From contig NZ_BMVF01000006.1 of assembly GCF_014650575.1 (NCBI RefSeq), positions 372,001 to 436,000 of the forward strand: 64,000 nt of DNA. The letters run 5' to 3'. The notes below the pieces were generated by a model. The model saw nothing but the letters and a program-made list of their open reading frames with translations. It made no database searches and was not told the DNA's origin. Of the stretch, positions 15,715 to 25,036 are shown in pieces (within the stretch, counting starts at the first letter, position 1; each line of letters begins with the position of its first letter). The translations under genes and the position numbers were made by a program. The stretch is from Streptomyces naganishii JCM 4654 (GTDB lineage Bacteria > Actinomycetota > Actinomycetes > Streptomycetales > Streptomycetaceae).

Positions 15715-18006
15715 GTGTCCCCGGACACCGGGGACACCCCTGTCGTGCTGGACGGACGCGGCCTCGGCCTGGCCGCGGTGGTCCGCCTCGCCGACGCGGA
15801 GGCCGTGCCGGCCGTGGCGCCGCAGGCGCTGGAGCGCGCCCGCCGGTCCTGGCTGGCGGCGGCCCGGCTCGCCGCGGGCGGACGGCTCTACGGTCGGGGC
15901 ACCGGCGTGGGCGCCCACCGGTCGGTGCCGGTCGACGCGCACGACGAGACGGAGCACGGGCTGAGGCTGCTGCGCAGCCACGCGGGCGGCGCCGGGGCGG
16001 CGGTGCCCGTCCGGCAGGTCCGCGCGATGCTGGCGATCCGCGCCAACCAGCTGCTGGCCGGCGGCTCCGGCATCCAGCCCGCCTTCGTCACCGCCCTCGC
16101 CGAGGCCCTGCGCCTGCGCGTCCACCCGGCGGTCAGCGAATACGGCAGCCTCGGCACCGGCGACCTGACGGCCCTCGCCCAGACGGGCCTGACCCTGATC
16201 GGCGAACGCCCCTGGCACACGGACGCGCAGCACGACCCGCGCCCGGCTCCCACTCCCACGGCACCGGGCGGCCTCCCCGGCCCGGCCCGCCCCGTCGGGG
16301 GACCCGCCGCCATGCCCGGCCCGCGTCAGGCCGACGGCGACCGCCCGCAGGCGGAGGCCGCCCTCGCAGGCCTGCCCGCCCAATGGCGCGGCGACCCGGC
16401 CGGGGACGCGGCGGACCAGGCGACGATCACCCTGCCCAGACAGTGGCGCGTCGACGAGCCCCCCGCACCCGAGGCCGCACCGACCGCCGGCCTCCCCACG
16501 CAGTGGCGCACCACCGACCCGGAGACCCCCCACCCGGCACCCGCCTCGGCGCACCACCCCGCCCCGGGCGCAGCCGTCGGCGAGGACCCGCACCCGGCAA
16601 CGGCACTCCCGGCGCCACCGGCGGACCGCCACGGACGGGGAGCGGGCGGTGCCGTCGGCGAAGGCCCGCACTCGGCAACCGCGCCCCCGGCGCCACCGGC
16701 GGACCGCCACGGACGGGGAGCGGGCGGTGCCGTCGGCGAGGACCCGCACTCGGCAACGGCACTCCCGGCGCCACCGGCGGACCGCCACGGACGGGGAGCG
16801 GGCGGTGCCGTCGGCGAAGGCCCGCACTCGGCAACGGCACTCCCGGCGCCACCGGCGGACCGCCACGGACGGGGAGCGGGCGGTGCCGTCGGCGAGGACC
16901 CGCACCCGGCGACGGCACTCTCGGCGCCACCGGCGGACCGCCACGGCCCGGGAGCGGCCGGCACCGCAGCCGGAGGGTCCGGCCGGGCAGCCGCCGGCGG
17001 GCAACCCACGGCGCCCGAGCCACCCGGACCCACCCCCGGCCTCCCAGAGCTGCCCGCGCCCGGCCTCCCCGAGCTGCCCGCGCCCGTCGTCCCGGGACCG
17101 GGAGACGCGCTGGCGCTGCTCAGCAGTAACGCGCTGACGCTCGGGCAGGCCGCGCTGGCCTGCCATGACCTTGATGTGCTGCTGCGGGCCGCGCACGCCG
17201 TGGCGGCCCTGTCGCTCGAGGCGGTCTCCGGGTCGCTGGAGGCCTACGCCGCCGAGGTGCACGCGCTGCGGCCCTATCCCGGCATCGCCCGCGCCGCCGC
17301 CGAGGTGAGGCGGCTGGCCGGCCCCAGGGAGCGGCCCGGCGCGCGCGTGCAGGACCCGTTCGGCTTCCGCGCCTTCCCGCAGGCGCACGGCCCCGCCCTG
17401 GACGCGGCCGACGCGCTGCGCCGCATCGTCGAGGTGGAGGCCAACTGCCCCTCGGAGAACCCCCTCATCGCCGCCGACGGCACCGCCGCCCACCACCACG
17501 GCGGCTTCTACGCGGCCCCGCTGGGCCTGGCCCTGGACGCCCTGAACCTGGCCGTGCTGCAGACGGCCCAGCTCTCCGCCGCCCGCCTGACCGCGCTTGG
17601 CCGGCCGGATCTCACCGGCTTGCCGGCCTTCCTCGCGGCCGGCCCGGCGAGCAGCTCGGGCACGATGATCCTGGAGTACACCGCCAACTCCGCGCTCGCC
17701 GAGCTGCGTGCGTGCGCCGCGCCCGCCTCGGCGGGTCACGCGGTGCTCTCCCACGGCCTGGAGGAGGCGGCGAGCTTCGCCTCCCAGGCCGCCCGGCAGT
17801 CCCTGCGCGCGGTCGACGCCTACGCCACCGTACTGGCCTGCGAAGTCGTCAGCGCCGTACGGGCGTCGCGGATGCGGCCCGACGAGCCGCGCGCCGCCGC
17901 GTTCGCCGTGGCGGACGCCGCGCTGCCCACCGGAACCGAGGACCGGCCGCTGACGGCGGACGTCACCGCGGCGGCCGGACTGCTGCGGGTGCTGGCCGGT
18001 CTCTGA
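15715..18006 (+). CDS. Aromatic amino acid lyase homologue with degenerate MIO triad and a long repeat insert
   Basis: About 763 aa from the GTG at 15715 (a TTG at 15685 is also in frame; neither has a strong ribosome site). Segments of a HAL/PAL-family fold are clear: RLYGRGTGVG, NQLLAGGSGI, YGSLGTGDLTALAQTGLTLIGE, DALALLSSNALTLGQAAL, VQDPFGFRAFPQAHG, NCPSENPLIA and SSSGTMILEYTANSAL. The cofactor-forming Ala-Ser-Gly of true lyases is replaced by Gly147-Thr148-Gly149, and the catalytic Tyr of QDPYSLR is Phe549 with Arg552 kept. Between about residues 170 and 458 there is an insert absent from normal lyases (about 510 aa). It contains three LPxQWR elements, five copies of a 26-residue repeat and GLPELPAP repeats. 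The insert falls between the MIO loop and the following helix. It is probably not a normal ammonia-lyase. Confidence 0.8.
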   Translation: MSPDTGDTPVVLDGRGLGLAAVVRLADAEAVPAVAPQALERARRSWLAAARLAAGGRLYGRGTGVGAHRSVPVDAHDETEHGLRLLRSHAGGAGAAVPVRQVRAMLAIRANQLLAGGSGIQPAFVTALAEALRLRVHPAVSEYGSLGTGDLTALAQTGLTLIGERPWHTDAQHDPRPAPTPTAPGGLPGPARPVGGPAAMPGPRQADGDRPQAEAALAGLPAQWRGDPAGDAADQATITLPRQWRVDEPPAPEAAPTAGLPTQWRTTDPETPHPAPASAHHPAPGAAVGEDPHPATALPAPPADRHGRGAGGAVGEGPHSATAPPAPPADRHGRGAGGAVGEDPHSATALPAPPADRHGRGAGGAVGEGPHSATALPAPPADRHGRGAGGAVGEDPHPATALSAPPADRHGPGAAGTAAGGSGRAAAGGQPTAPEPPGPTPGLPELPAPGLPELPAPVVPGPGDALALLSSNALTLGQAALACHDLDVLLRAAHAVAALSLEAVSGSLEAYAAEVHALRPYPGIARAAAEVRRLAGPRERPGARVQDPFGFRAFPQAHGPALDAADALRRIVEVEANCPSENPLIAADGTAAHHHGGFYAAPLGLALDALNLAVLQTAQLSAARLTALGRPDLTGLPAFLAAGPASSSGTMILEYTANSALAELRACAAPASAGHAVLSHGLEEAASFASQAARQSLRAVDAYATVLACEVVSAVRASRMRPDEPRAAAFAVADAALPTGTEDRPLTADVTAAAGLLRVLAGL
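16576..16965 (+). repeat. Five tandem 78-bp units inside the lyase homologue
   Basis: Copies start at 16576, 16654, 16732, 16810 and 16888, each encoding 26 residues of the type VGEDPHPATALPAPPADRHG plus RGAGGA. The first four are nearly identical at DNA level, differing mainly at a Glu-Asp/Glu-Gly codon and at Pro/Ser and Ala/Leu positions; the fifth is more diverged at its 3' end. Unit length is a multiple of three, so copy number can change without breaking the frame. Confidence 0.9.
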
Positions 18007-18007
18007 G

Positions 18008-18042
18008 AGGACGCGGCCGGCACCCGCGGCCCGCCGCGTCCT
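18008..18042. terminator. Bidirectional hairpin between the lyase homologue and terB
   Basis: AGGACGCGGC (18008-18017) and GCCGCGTCCT (18033-18042) form a perfect 10-bp stem with a 15-base loop, between convergent stop codons. There is no T-run, as is common in Streptomyces. Confidence 0.65.
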
Positions 18043-18496
18043 ACAGGTCGAACTCGTGCGGCGGAAGGTCCAGCGTGTAGCAGGCCTCGCGGACCACGGC
18101 CTGCTCGGTCTTGTCGAAGTCGCCGTCCGCACCGCCGATGACGATGCCGATCTGGACGACCGCGCGCGCCTCGGCCGGCTTCTTCTTCGCCTTGGCGATC
18201 TCCTGGAGCACGCTCACCTTGCCGAAGTCGAAGTCGGTGGTCAGCCTGTTCAGGTTCTCCTCGAAGCGACGGCGCAGATCGTCCGCCGGGAAGTTCTGCA
18301 GGACCTCGTTGGTGGCGATCAGCTGGGCGACGCGCTGCCGCTCGGACGGGTCGACGGTGCCGTCGGCGGCCGCCACGAGCGCGCACATCGCCATGCTCGC
18401 GTCCCGGAAGGCACCGCTCTTCAGATCGTTCTTCTTCGCCACCAGCTGGGTCTGCATCTGCGTCGCGGACTCCTTGACGCGGTCCCACAGGGCCAT
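18041..18496 (-). CDS. TerB family tellurite-resistance-like protein
   Basis: 151 aa, start ATG at 18496. It has the all-helical TerB fold with two acidic metal-binding turns: ALVAAADGTVDPSERQRV near residues 40-57 and IVIGGADGDFDKTEQAVV near 119-136. It is full length for the family. TerB proteins accompany TerD-type proteins in tellurite and stress responses, but no other ter gene is nearby, so this is an isolated copy and its role may be general metal or stress homeostasis. Confidence 0.9.
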   Translation of the reverse strand: MALWDRVKESATQMQTQLVAKKNDLKSGAFRDASMAMCALVAAADGTVDPSERQRVAQLIATNEVLQNFPADDLRRRFEENLNRLTTDFDFGKVSVLQEIAKAKKKPAEARAVVQIGIVIGGADGDFDKTEQAVVREACYTLDLPPHEFDL

Positions 18497-18679
18497 GTGC
18501 TCTCCAAGTGTCGTGTCGGTCTCGTACGAGAACGCGACGGATCTACAGCAACGTAGAAACTAACGGGGCCGCGGAGAAGTTCCGGCGGACTCAGAACGGG
18601 AAGGGACGCCTACACTGGTGCGGCCCGCACCCGGGCACGGAACCCCGCGCGGGGTGGTGGAACGAGGAGGACGACGACC

Positions 18680-19036
18680 GTGGCGGCAGCCGGCCGAGGC
18701 TTCGAGGACCCGTCCGCCGACGTGCTCGCGGAGGCGGCCGCGGCCTTCGGGCTGCTCGCCTCGCCCGCCCGTCTGCACATCGTGTGGGCGCTGGCGCAGG
18801 GCGAGAGCGACGTCACCGGGCTCGCGGAGCGGGTCGGCGGCGCGCTGCCCGCGGTCAGCCAGCACCTGACCAAGCTCAAGCTCGCCGGACTCGTCCGCTC
18901 CCGCCGTGAGGGACGCCGCCAGGTCTACTTCGTCGACGACCCCGACGTCGTCGACGTCGTGCGCCTCATGGTGGACCGCCTCTCCGGCCGCGCCGCCCCG
19001 GCCGACGCCCCGGCGCGCCGCCTCCGTGGCCTCTGA
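18680..19036 (+). CDS. ArsR/SmtB family winged-helix regulator
   Basis: 118 aa from a GTG preceded by GAGGAGGACG. The helix-turn-helix is clear: ASPARLHIVWALAQGESDVTGLAERVGGALPAVSQHLTKLKLAGLVRSRREGRRQVYFV (wing at the end). No ELCVCDL-type cysteine metal site is present and the protein has no Cys at all, so if it senses metal it would use His/Asp ligands such as those in its C-terminal VDDPDVVDVVRLMVDRL helix (alpha-5 type). It overlaps the downstream P-type ATPase gene by 11 bp, so it probably regulates that transporter and its own operon. Confidence 0.9.
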   Translation: MAAAGRGFEDPSADVLAEAAAAFGLLASPARLHIVWALAQGESDVTGLAERVGGALPAVSQHLTKLKLAGLVRSRREGRRQVYFVDDPDVVDVVRLMVDRLSGRAAPADAPARRLRGL

Positions 19037-21680
19037 GGTCGCCGCGGCCGACGTCGGCGTCGCGCCGCCCGACGGTACGACCCTCCAGGTGCTGCGCGAC
19101 CTGGACAGCGGCCCGCGCGGGCTGACCGAGGCCGAGGCCGAGAGCCGGCTGGCGTCGGCCGGTGAGAACACCGTCCCCGAGGTCCGCACCGCCTCCTGGC
19201 CCCTGCTGTGCGTGCGCGCCCTGCGCGACCCGTTCACCGCCGTACTGCTCTGCCTCGGCCTGATCTCCACCCTCGTCTCCTCCTGGGGGACGGCCGCGGT
19301 CATCCTCGGTCTGGTCGCCGTCAGCTGCGTGCTGCGCGCGAGCGGCGAGCACCGCGCCGACCGTTCCATGGCGGCGCTGCGCGAACTGGTCGCCGGCACC
19401 GCCACGGTGCTGCGCCGCCCGCCCGGCGAGGACCGGCCCCGCGTACGGGAGGTGCCGGTGGCGGAGCTGGTGCCCGGCGACGTGATCCGGCTCGGGCCCG
19501 GCGACCTCGTACCGGCGGACGTACGGCTGCTGCGCGCCCGCGGGCTGACCGTGCGCCAGGCCGCCCTCACCGGCGAGTCGGCGCCCGTCGCCAAGACCGC
19601 CGTCCAGGTGCCCGGGCAGCGGACGGAGACCGGCGGCCCGTTCTCGTGGCCGCACCTGTGCTTCCAGGGCAGCGGCGTGGCGACCGGCACGGCCACCGCC
19701 GTGGTGGTCGCCACGGGCGCGCGCACCCGGTTCGCCTCGGCGCACGCCACGACGGCCGCCCGGTTCGTCCGGGGCCGCGCCAGGAAGGCCGCGGAAGGCG
19801 CCTCGGCCCACGGCGCGGCGGTCGTGCGGGAGCCGAGCGCCTTCGACCGGTCGGTGCACGGCATCTCCTGGGTGCTGATCCGGTTCATGCTGCTGACCCC
19901 GCCGCTGGTGCTGATGGCGAACGCCGCGCTGCGCGGACGGGGCCTGGAGACGCTGCCCTTCGCCGTCGCGGTCGCCGTCGGGCTCACCCCCGAGATGCTC
20001 CCGGTGATCGTCACCACCTGCCTGGCCCGCGGCGCCCGGCTGCTCGCCCGCACCCACGGCGTCATCGTCAAGAGGCTCCCCGCGCTGCACGACCTGGGCG
20101 CCGTCGACGTGCTGTGCGTCGACAAGACCGGCACCCTCACCCAGGACCGGCCGGTGGTCGCGCACGCCCTCGGCGCGGACGGGCGGGAGGACCCCGAGGT
20201 GCTGCGCCGGGCCGCGGCCGGCGCCTGGTGGACCCTCCAGCTCGCCGAACTGCCCGCGCCGGACGCCCTCGACGCGGCCCTGCTGGAGGCCGCCGGGGCG
20301 GCCGGCGAGGAGTACGACGGCATCGCGGCCGTCCCGTTCGATCCGGTACGGCGCCTGTCCACCGCCGTGGTCACGGGCCGGCCCGGCACGCACGTCCTGC
20401 TCGTCCGGGGCGCCGTGGAGGACGTACTGGACCGCTGCGTCCTCACGCCCGCCGAACGCGACCGCGTGAGCGCGCTCGCCGCACGCCAGGCGGCGGACGG
20501 GCTCCGGCTGATCGCCCTGGCGACGGCCGAACGCCCCGCCCGCGCCGCCCGCGCCTACACCCCCGCCGACGAGCGCGGCCTGACCTTCGGCGGCCTGGTC
20601 GCCTTCCGCGACGAACTCGCCCCGACCGCGTCCGAGGCCCTGCGCCGCCTCACCGAATCCGGCGTCACGGTGAAGATCCTCACCGGCGACCACTCCGGCA
20701 CCGCCGTGCGGGCCTGCCGCGACCTCGGACTCCCCGTGGCGGCCGCCGAGGTCGTGGACGCCGGCCGGGCGTCCGCCGGCGACCTCGGCGCCGAGGCCGC
20801 CCGCGCCACCGTCGTCGCCCGCTGCACCCCGGGGGACAAGGCGCGCGTCGTGGCCGCCCTGCGGGACGCCGGGCACACCGTGGGCTTCCTCGGCGACGGC
20901 GTCAACGACGTCCCCGCCCTGCGCGCCGCCGACGTCGGCATAGCCCCGCGCGCAGCCTGCGACGCCGCCCGGGAGAGCGCCGACGTGGTCCTCGCGGACA
21001 AGGACCTCACCGCGATCGGGCACGCCGTCACCGCCGGGCGCCACGCCAGCGCCAACATCGCCTCCTATCTGCGCGTCACGCTCTCCTCCAACCTCGGCAA
21101 CGTCATCGCGATGCTCGCCGCGGGCCTCCTGCTGCCCTTCCTGCCGATGCTCCCGGCGCAGGTGCTCGTGCAGAACCTGTGCTTCGACTCCGCCCAGGCG
21201 GCCTTCGCCCACGACCGCCCGGACGCCTCGGCGCTGCGCCGCCCGACCGTGCTGCGGCCGCGCGCGTTCCTGCGCTTCATCACCGGTTTCGGCGCGCTGA
21301 ACGCGGTCGCCGACCTCGCCACCTTCGCCGTCCTCGCCGCCGCCCTGCGGGGCCCGGACGCGCTCAACGACGAGGCGGTCTTCCACACGGCCTGGTTCAC
21401 CGAGAACCTGCTGACGCAGGCCCTGGTGATGGTGCTGCTGCGCACCGGGCGCGGCGCCCGCGTGCCGGGCGCGCGACGGGCCCTCGGCCCGGTCGGCCGG
21501 GCGGCGGCCGCCCTCGTGGTGGCCGCGCTGCTGCTGCCGGCCGGACCCCTCGGCCCGCCGCTCGGCCTGACGGTGCTCCCGGCGCCGTACTACCTGATGC
21601 TCGCCGCCGTCCTGGCGCTGTACGCGCTCGCCCTCGCGGTGGCCGTGAGGCGTCACGAGCGCGGCGCGGCTCAGCCGTAG
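19026..21680 (+). CDS. MgtA-like P-type ATPase (type IIIB, magnesium-translocating family)
   Basis: 884 aa from the GTG at 19026, overlapping the arsR end. P-type motifs: TGES in the actuator domain, phosphorylated Asp366 in DKTGTLT, KILTGD, and GDGVND in the hinge. The membrane motif LTPEMLP in segment 4 and SSNLGNVIAMLAAGLLLPFLPMLPAQVLVQNL near segment 5 are those of MgtA/MgtB Mg2+ ATPases, not of heavy-metal CPx ATPases. Several C-terminal membrane segments follow. Coupling of an MgtA-like pump to an ArsR-type regulator is unusual, since MgtA is usually controlled by riboswitch or PhoPQ-like systems. Mg2+ is the best guess for substrate; another divalent metal is possible. Confidence 0.88.
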   Translation: MASEVAAADVGVAPPDGTTLQVLRDLDSGPRGLTEAEAESRLASAGENTVPEVRTASWPLLCVRALRDPFTAVLLCLGLISTLVSSWGTAAVILGLVAVSCVLRASGEHRADRSMAALRELVAGTATVLRRPPGEDRPRVREVPVAELVPGDVIRLGPGDLVPADVRLLRARGLTVRQAALTGESAPVAKTAVQVPGQRTETGGPFSWPHLCFQGSGVATGTATAVVVATGARTRFASAHATTAARFVRGRARKAAEGASAHGAAVVREPSAFDRSVHGISWVLIRFMLLTPPLVLMANAALRGRGLETLPFAVAVAVGLTPEMLPVIVTTCLARGARLLARTHGVIVKRLPALHDLGAVDVLCVDKTGTLTQDRPVVAHALGADGREDPEVLRRAAAGAWWTLQLAELPAPDALDAALLEAAGAAGEEYDGIAAVPFDPVRRLSTAVVTGRPGTHVLLVRGAVEDVLDRCVLTPAERDRVSALAARQAADGLRLIALATAERPARAARAYTPADERGLTFGGLVAFRDELAPTASEALRRLTESGVTVKILTGDHSGTAVRACRDLGLPVAAAEVVDAGRASAGDLGAEAARATVVARCTPGDKARVVAALRDAGHTVGFLGDGVNDVPALRAADVGIAPRAACDAARESADVVLADKDLTAIGHAVTAGRHASANIASYLRVTLSSNLGNVIAMLAAGLLLPFLPMLPAQVLVQNLCFDSAQAAFAHDRPDASALRRPTVLRPRAFLRFITGFGALNAVADLATFAVLAAALRGPDALNDEAVFHTAWFTENLLTQALVMVLLRTGRGARVPGARRALGPVGRAAAALVVAALLLPAGPLGPPLGLTVLPAPYYLMLAAVLALYALALAVAVRRHERGAAQP

Positions 21681-21681
21681 G

Positions 21682-22287
21682 TCAGTTCCAGCAGGCGCCC
21701 CCGTCGGCCGGGCGGGCGTTCGCCGCCGCCCGGGCGGGCACCTGGGCCGGACCCGGGGACGCCGTGGCCCCGGGCGGGGCGCCGGCGTACGAGCGGCCGA
21801 TCACGACGGCGATCCCGGCCGCGGGCACCGGGCGCAGCTCGGCGCCGTCGAGGGCCGCGGCGACGGTCCTGGCCCGGGCGTGCAGACCCGGCCCGTACTC
21901 GACGAGCGTGGCGGTGTGGTCCCGGGTGCGCGCGGCGGCCGTGGTGGTGACGGTGAAGCCGTGCGCGGTGAGCGCGGCGGCGGCCCGGGCGGCCAGGCCG
22001 CCCACGGTGGTGCCGTCGTAGACGGCGACCCTGACGCCGTCGCCCGCGACGGCCGCGCGCCGGTCACCGGCACGCCCCGGCGGTCTCCCTCCCGCGCGGC
22101 ACCTCGTGCCGGGTCGCGGCCCGGTCCGGCCGGCGTCGGGGCCGCCGAGGACGGCGTGGCCACCGGCAGGGGTGCCGGAGGAGCCGGCGACCAGTGGCCT
22201 CAGATACGCCCAGCCCGCCGCCACCGCCAGCAGACAGATGCCGACGGCGAGCGCCATACGCACCCGGCGGCCGCTGAAGTGGGCCAT
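21682..22287 (-). CDS. LytR C-terminal domain membrane protein
   Basis: 201 aa. An N-terminal signal anchor (about residues 9-33, RMALAVGICLLAVAAGWAYL) is followed by a Gly/Arg-rich linker and a LytR_C-type domain (about 84-165): VRVAVYDGTTVGGLAARAAAALTAHGFTV, then a second strand-helix repeat around TLVEYGPGLHARARTVAAAL and GIAVVIGRSY. It ends with a Pro/Ala-rich tail and a C-terminal CWN. LytR_C domains are found after LCP cell-wall polymer transferases or on their own; here there is no catalytic LCP domain. It faces outside the cell. It is convergent with the P-type ATPase, with only one base between stop codons. Confidence 0.8.
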   Translation of the reverse strand: MAHFSGRRVRMALAVGICLLAVAAGWAYLRPLVAGSSGTPAGGHAVLGGPDAGRTGPRPGTRCRAGGRPPGRAGDRRAAVAGDGVRVAVYDGTTVGGLAARAAAALTAHGFTVTTTAAARTRDHTATLVEYGPGLHARARTVAAALDGAELRPVPAAGIAVVIGRSYAGAPPGATASPGPAQVPARAAANARPADGGACWN

Positions 22288-22403
22288 GCCTACCCCTGTC
22301 TCTCCGTCCGGCTTGTACTACAGTTGCGCAATGTAGCAACTGTGTCCGGCCGGTCCGGCAGGACGTACGACAGGAATGACGTGAGGAAAGGGAGGGCGAG
22401 GTC

Positions 22404-22679
22404 ATGCTCCGCAACGGGCTGGAACCCTGGCACCTGCTGATCGTGGCGATCGTGGTCATCGTGCTGTTCGGCTCGAAGAAGCTGCCGGACACCGCCCGCG
22501 CGCTGGGCAAGTCGATGCGCATCCTCAAGAGCGAGGCGAAGGCCATGAAGGACGAGAGCGGCCCCGCCGACGCGCCCGCGACGCCGGCCGGCGTCCACAC
22601 CGTGGAGCCGACCGCCGTCCGCACGGGCGCGGAGGCGACCCGCGCCGCGGCGGCTCAGTCGCCGGTCACCTCCGACTGA
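22404..22679 (+). CDS. tatA: Twin-arginine translocase TatA/TatE-family subunit
   Basis: 91 aa. A single membrane helix (about 8-25, [21 protein letters not shown]) with the invariant FG and KKLP hinge, then an amphipathic helix ([21 protein letters not shown]) and an acidic/Ala tail. This is a pore-forming TatA-type subunit for export of folded proteins. No tatB or tatC is adjacent, so this may be a second TatA paralogue. Its end overlaps the convergent DUF6114 gene by 14 bp. Confidence 0.92.
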   Translation: MLRNGLEPWHLLIVAIVVIVLFGSKKLPDTARALGKSMRILKSEAKAMKDESGPADAPATPAGVHTVEPTAVRTGAEATRAAAAQSPVTSD

Positions 22680-23124
22680 GCGTGGCGGCGGCCGCCTCCC
22701 TGCGCCGTTGCCGGCGGCCGCGCCGCGGTTCCTGGTCGGGCAGCCAGCCGAAGACGAGGCAGCTGCCCGTCGCCCCGAGGAGGAGGCCGACGAGGAAGCC
22801 GCCCAGGTTCGAGGTGAGCCAGGTCCCCAGGGACAGCAGGATGCCGGTGAGGGAGTAGAAGAGGCGCTGGGCCGGGTTGAAGAGGGTCAGCAGTCCGCAC
22901 AGCACCATCAGCACGGGCAGCAGATAGCCGGCCAGCCCCTGCATGCCGATGTGCAGGACGACCTTCAGCGAGGCCTTCTCGGTGAGCAGGATCTCGGCCC
23001 CGCCCAGGGTGAGCAACAGCCCGCCCCAGAAGGGGCGCTGGGAGCGCCAGCGGCGGAAGGCGGCCCTCGGGTTCCGGCGCCGGGCTTCCGGCGCCGGCTC
23101 ACCGGCGTGTGCGTCGGCCGTCAT
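22666..23124 (-). CDS. DUF6114 family membrane protein
   Basis: 152 aa. About four hydrophobic segments (around residues 32-46, 55-78, 85-105 and 110-128) between a basic N-terminus ([21 protein letters not shown]) and a strongly basic C-terminus ([19 protein letters not shown]). It matches the DUF6114 proteins that in Streptomyces sit next to a DUF6230 secreted protein, as here (stop and start only 4 bp apart). The pair probably works together at the cell envelope; the role is unknown. Confidence 0.85.
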   Translation of the reverse strand: MTADAHAGEPAPEARRRNPRAAFRRWRSQRPFWGGLLLTLGGAEILLTEKASLKVVLHIGMQGLAGYLLPVLMVLCGLLTLFNPAQRLFYSLTGILLSLGTWLTSNLGGFLVGLLLGATGSCLVFGWLPDQEPRRGRRQRRREAAAATLSRR

Positions 23125-23128
23125 CGGT

Positions 23129-23794
23129 TCAGCAACCCGAGTCGCTGAAGCGCAGCTTGAGGCCGGGCAGCTTGAACACGCCCGCCGTCGTCGCGTAGTT
23201 GGTCTGCCGCAGGTTGGCGATCCGGACGGTGTCCGCCTGCTGGCTGAACACGCCCTTGGGACCCCGGACGGCCGCCTTGTCCAGGGTGCTCGCGTCGTTG
23301 CCGATCTCGATCTTGTTGAACGAGGCGTCGCCCGACAGCTCGGTGGAGTCGGTCGTCAGGTCGGTGGCCTGCACCTTGTCGGAACCGCTGCCCGCGGTGA
23401 TCATCAGGTTGGTTCCGCCGAGGTCGACGCTCTGGCACAGCCTGGTGAGCGTCGCGTTCTTGATGGCGGAGGTCACCACCAGCACCTGCCCGCCGGTGTC
23501 GCCGGCGTTCGGGCTGTCCGCGGCCATGTTGTCCAGGGCGCCGAACTGCTCGAAGCCGGTGCCGTTCAGCTCGGTCGCGGTGACCGTGAAGGGCATCCCG
23601 GATATCGCGAACTGCACGCCCAGGGCGCCCTGGGCGGTGAGCACGGCCAGTCCCGCGGCGGCCAGGGTCGCCGGCACCGCCATGACGGCCGCGCGGCGCA
23701 GCCGGACCCGGCCGCGTCTGTCCGCGCGGGAAACGCTTTCCGGATGTCCGGGGGAGTGCTCGCTGGAGGGTGAGAGGTCCGAGGAGGCGGCCAT
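23129..23794 (-). CDS. DUF6230 family exported protein
   Basis: About 221 aa using the ATG at 23794, which has GGGAG five to seven bases upstream; ATGs at 23818, 23812 and 23806 are also in frame. A basic stretch (RADRRGRVRLRRAA) precedes a hydrophobic export/anchor segment (about residues 38-60). The exported part is beta-rich, with repeated patterns such as VTATELNGTGFEQFGALDNMAAD and LTTDSTELSGDASFNKIEIGND, ending in a C-terminal Cys (SDSGC). Its partner DUF6114 gene follows 4 bp downstream, so they form a two-gene operon. Function unknown. Confidence 0.82.
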   Translation of the reverse strand: MAASSDLSPSSEHSPGHPESVSRADRRGRVRLRRAAVMAVPATLAAAGLAVLTAQGALGVQFAISGMPFTVTATELNGTGFEQFGALDNMAADSPNAGDTGGQVLVVTSAIKNATLTRLCQSVDLGGTNLMITAGSGSDKVQATDLTTDSTELSGDASFNKIEIGNDASTLDKAAVRGPKGVFSQQADTVRIANLRQTNYATTAGVFKLPGLKLRFSDSGC

Positions 23795-23840
23795 GTCTGC
23801 TCCCATGCGCATAGTCATGCGTGGTCAGTGCCCGTACTGA

Positions 23841-24998
<1,158 letters not shown>

Positions 24999-25012
24999 TC
25001 GCCACGGCACGG

Positions 25013-25036
25013 GAGTTCGCCATAGCAGGCGAACTC
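25013..25036. terminator. Bidirectional hairpin between secreted protein and LPMO genes
   Basis: GAGTTCGCC (25013-25021) and GGCGAACTC (25028-25036) form a perfect 9-bp stem with a 6-base loop in the 36-bp space between convergent stops. Confidence 0.65.

Noticed and set aside
16576..16965. CRISPR-like array
   Set aside because: The units are contiguous 78-bp repeats without spacers, they are in frame with the lyase homologue, and no cas gene is present.
18966..21656. An 896-codon frame opposite the P-type ATPase
   Set aside because: It is a high-GC shadow frame; the forward strand has all P-type ATPase motifs in order.
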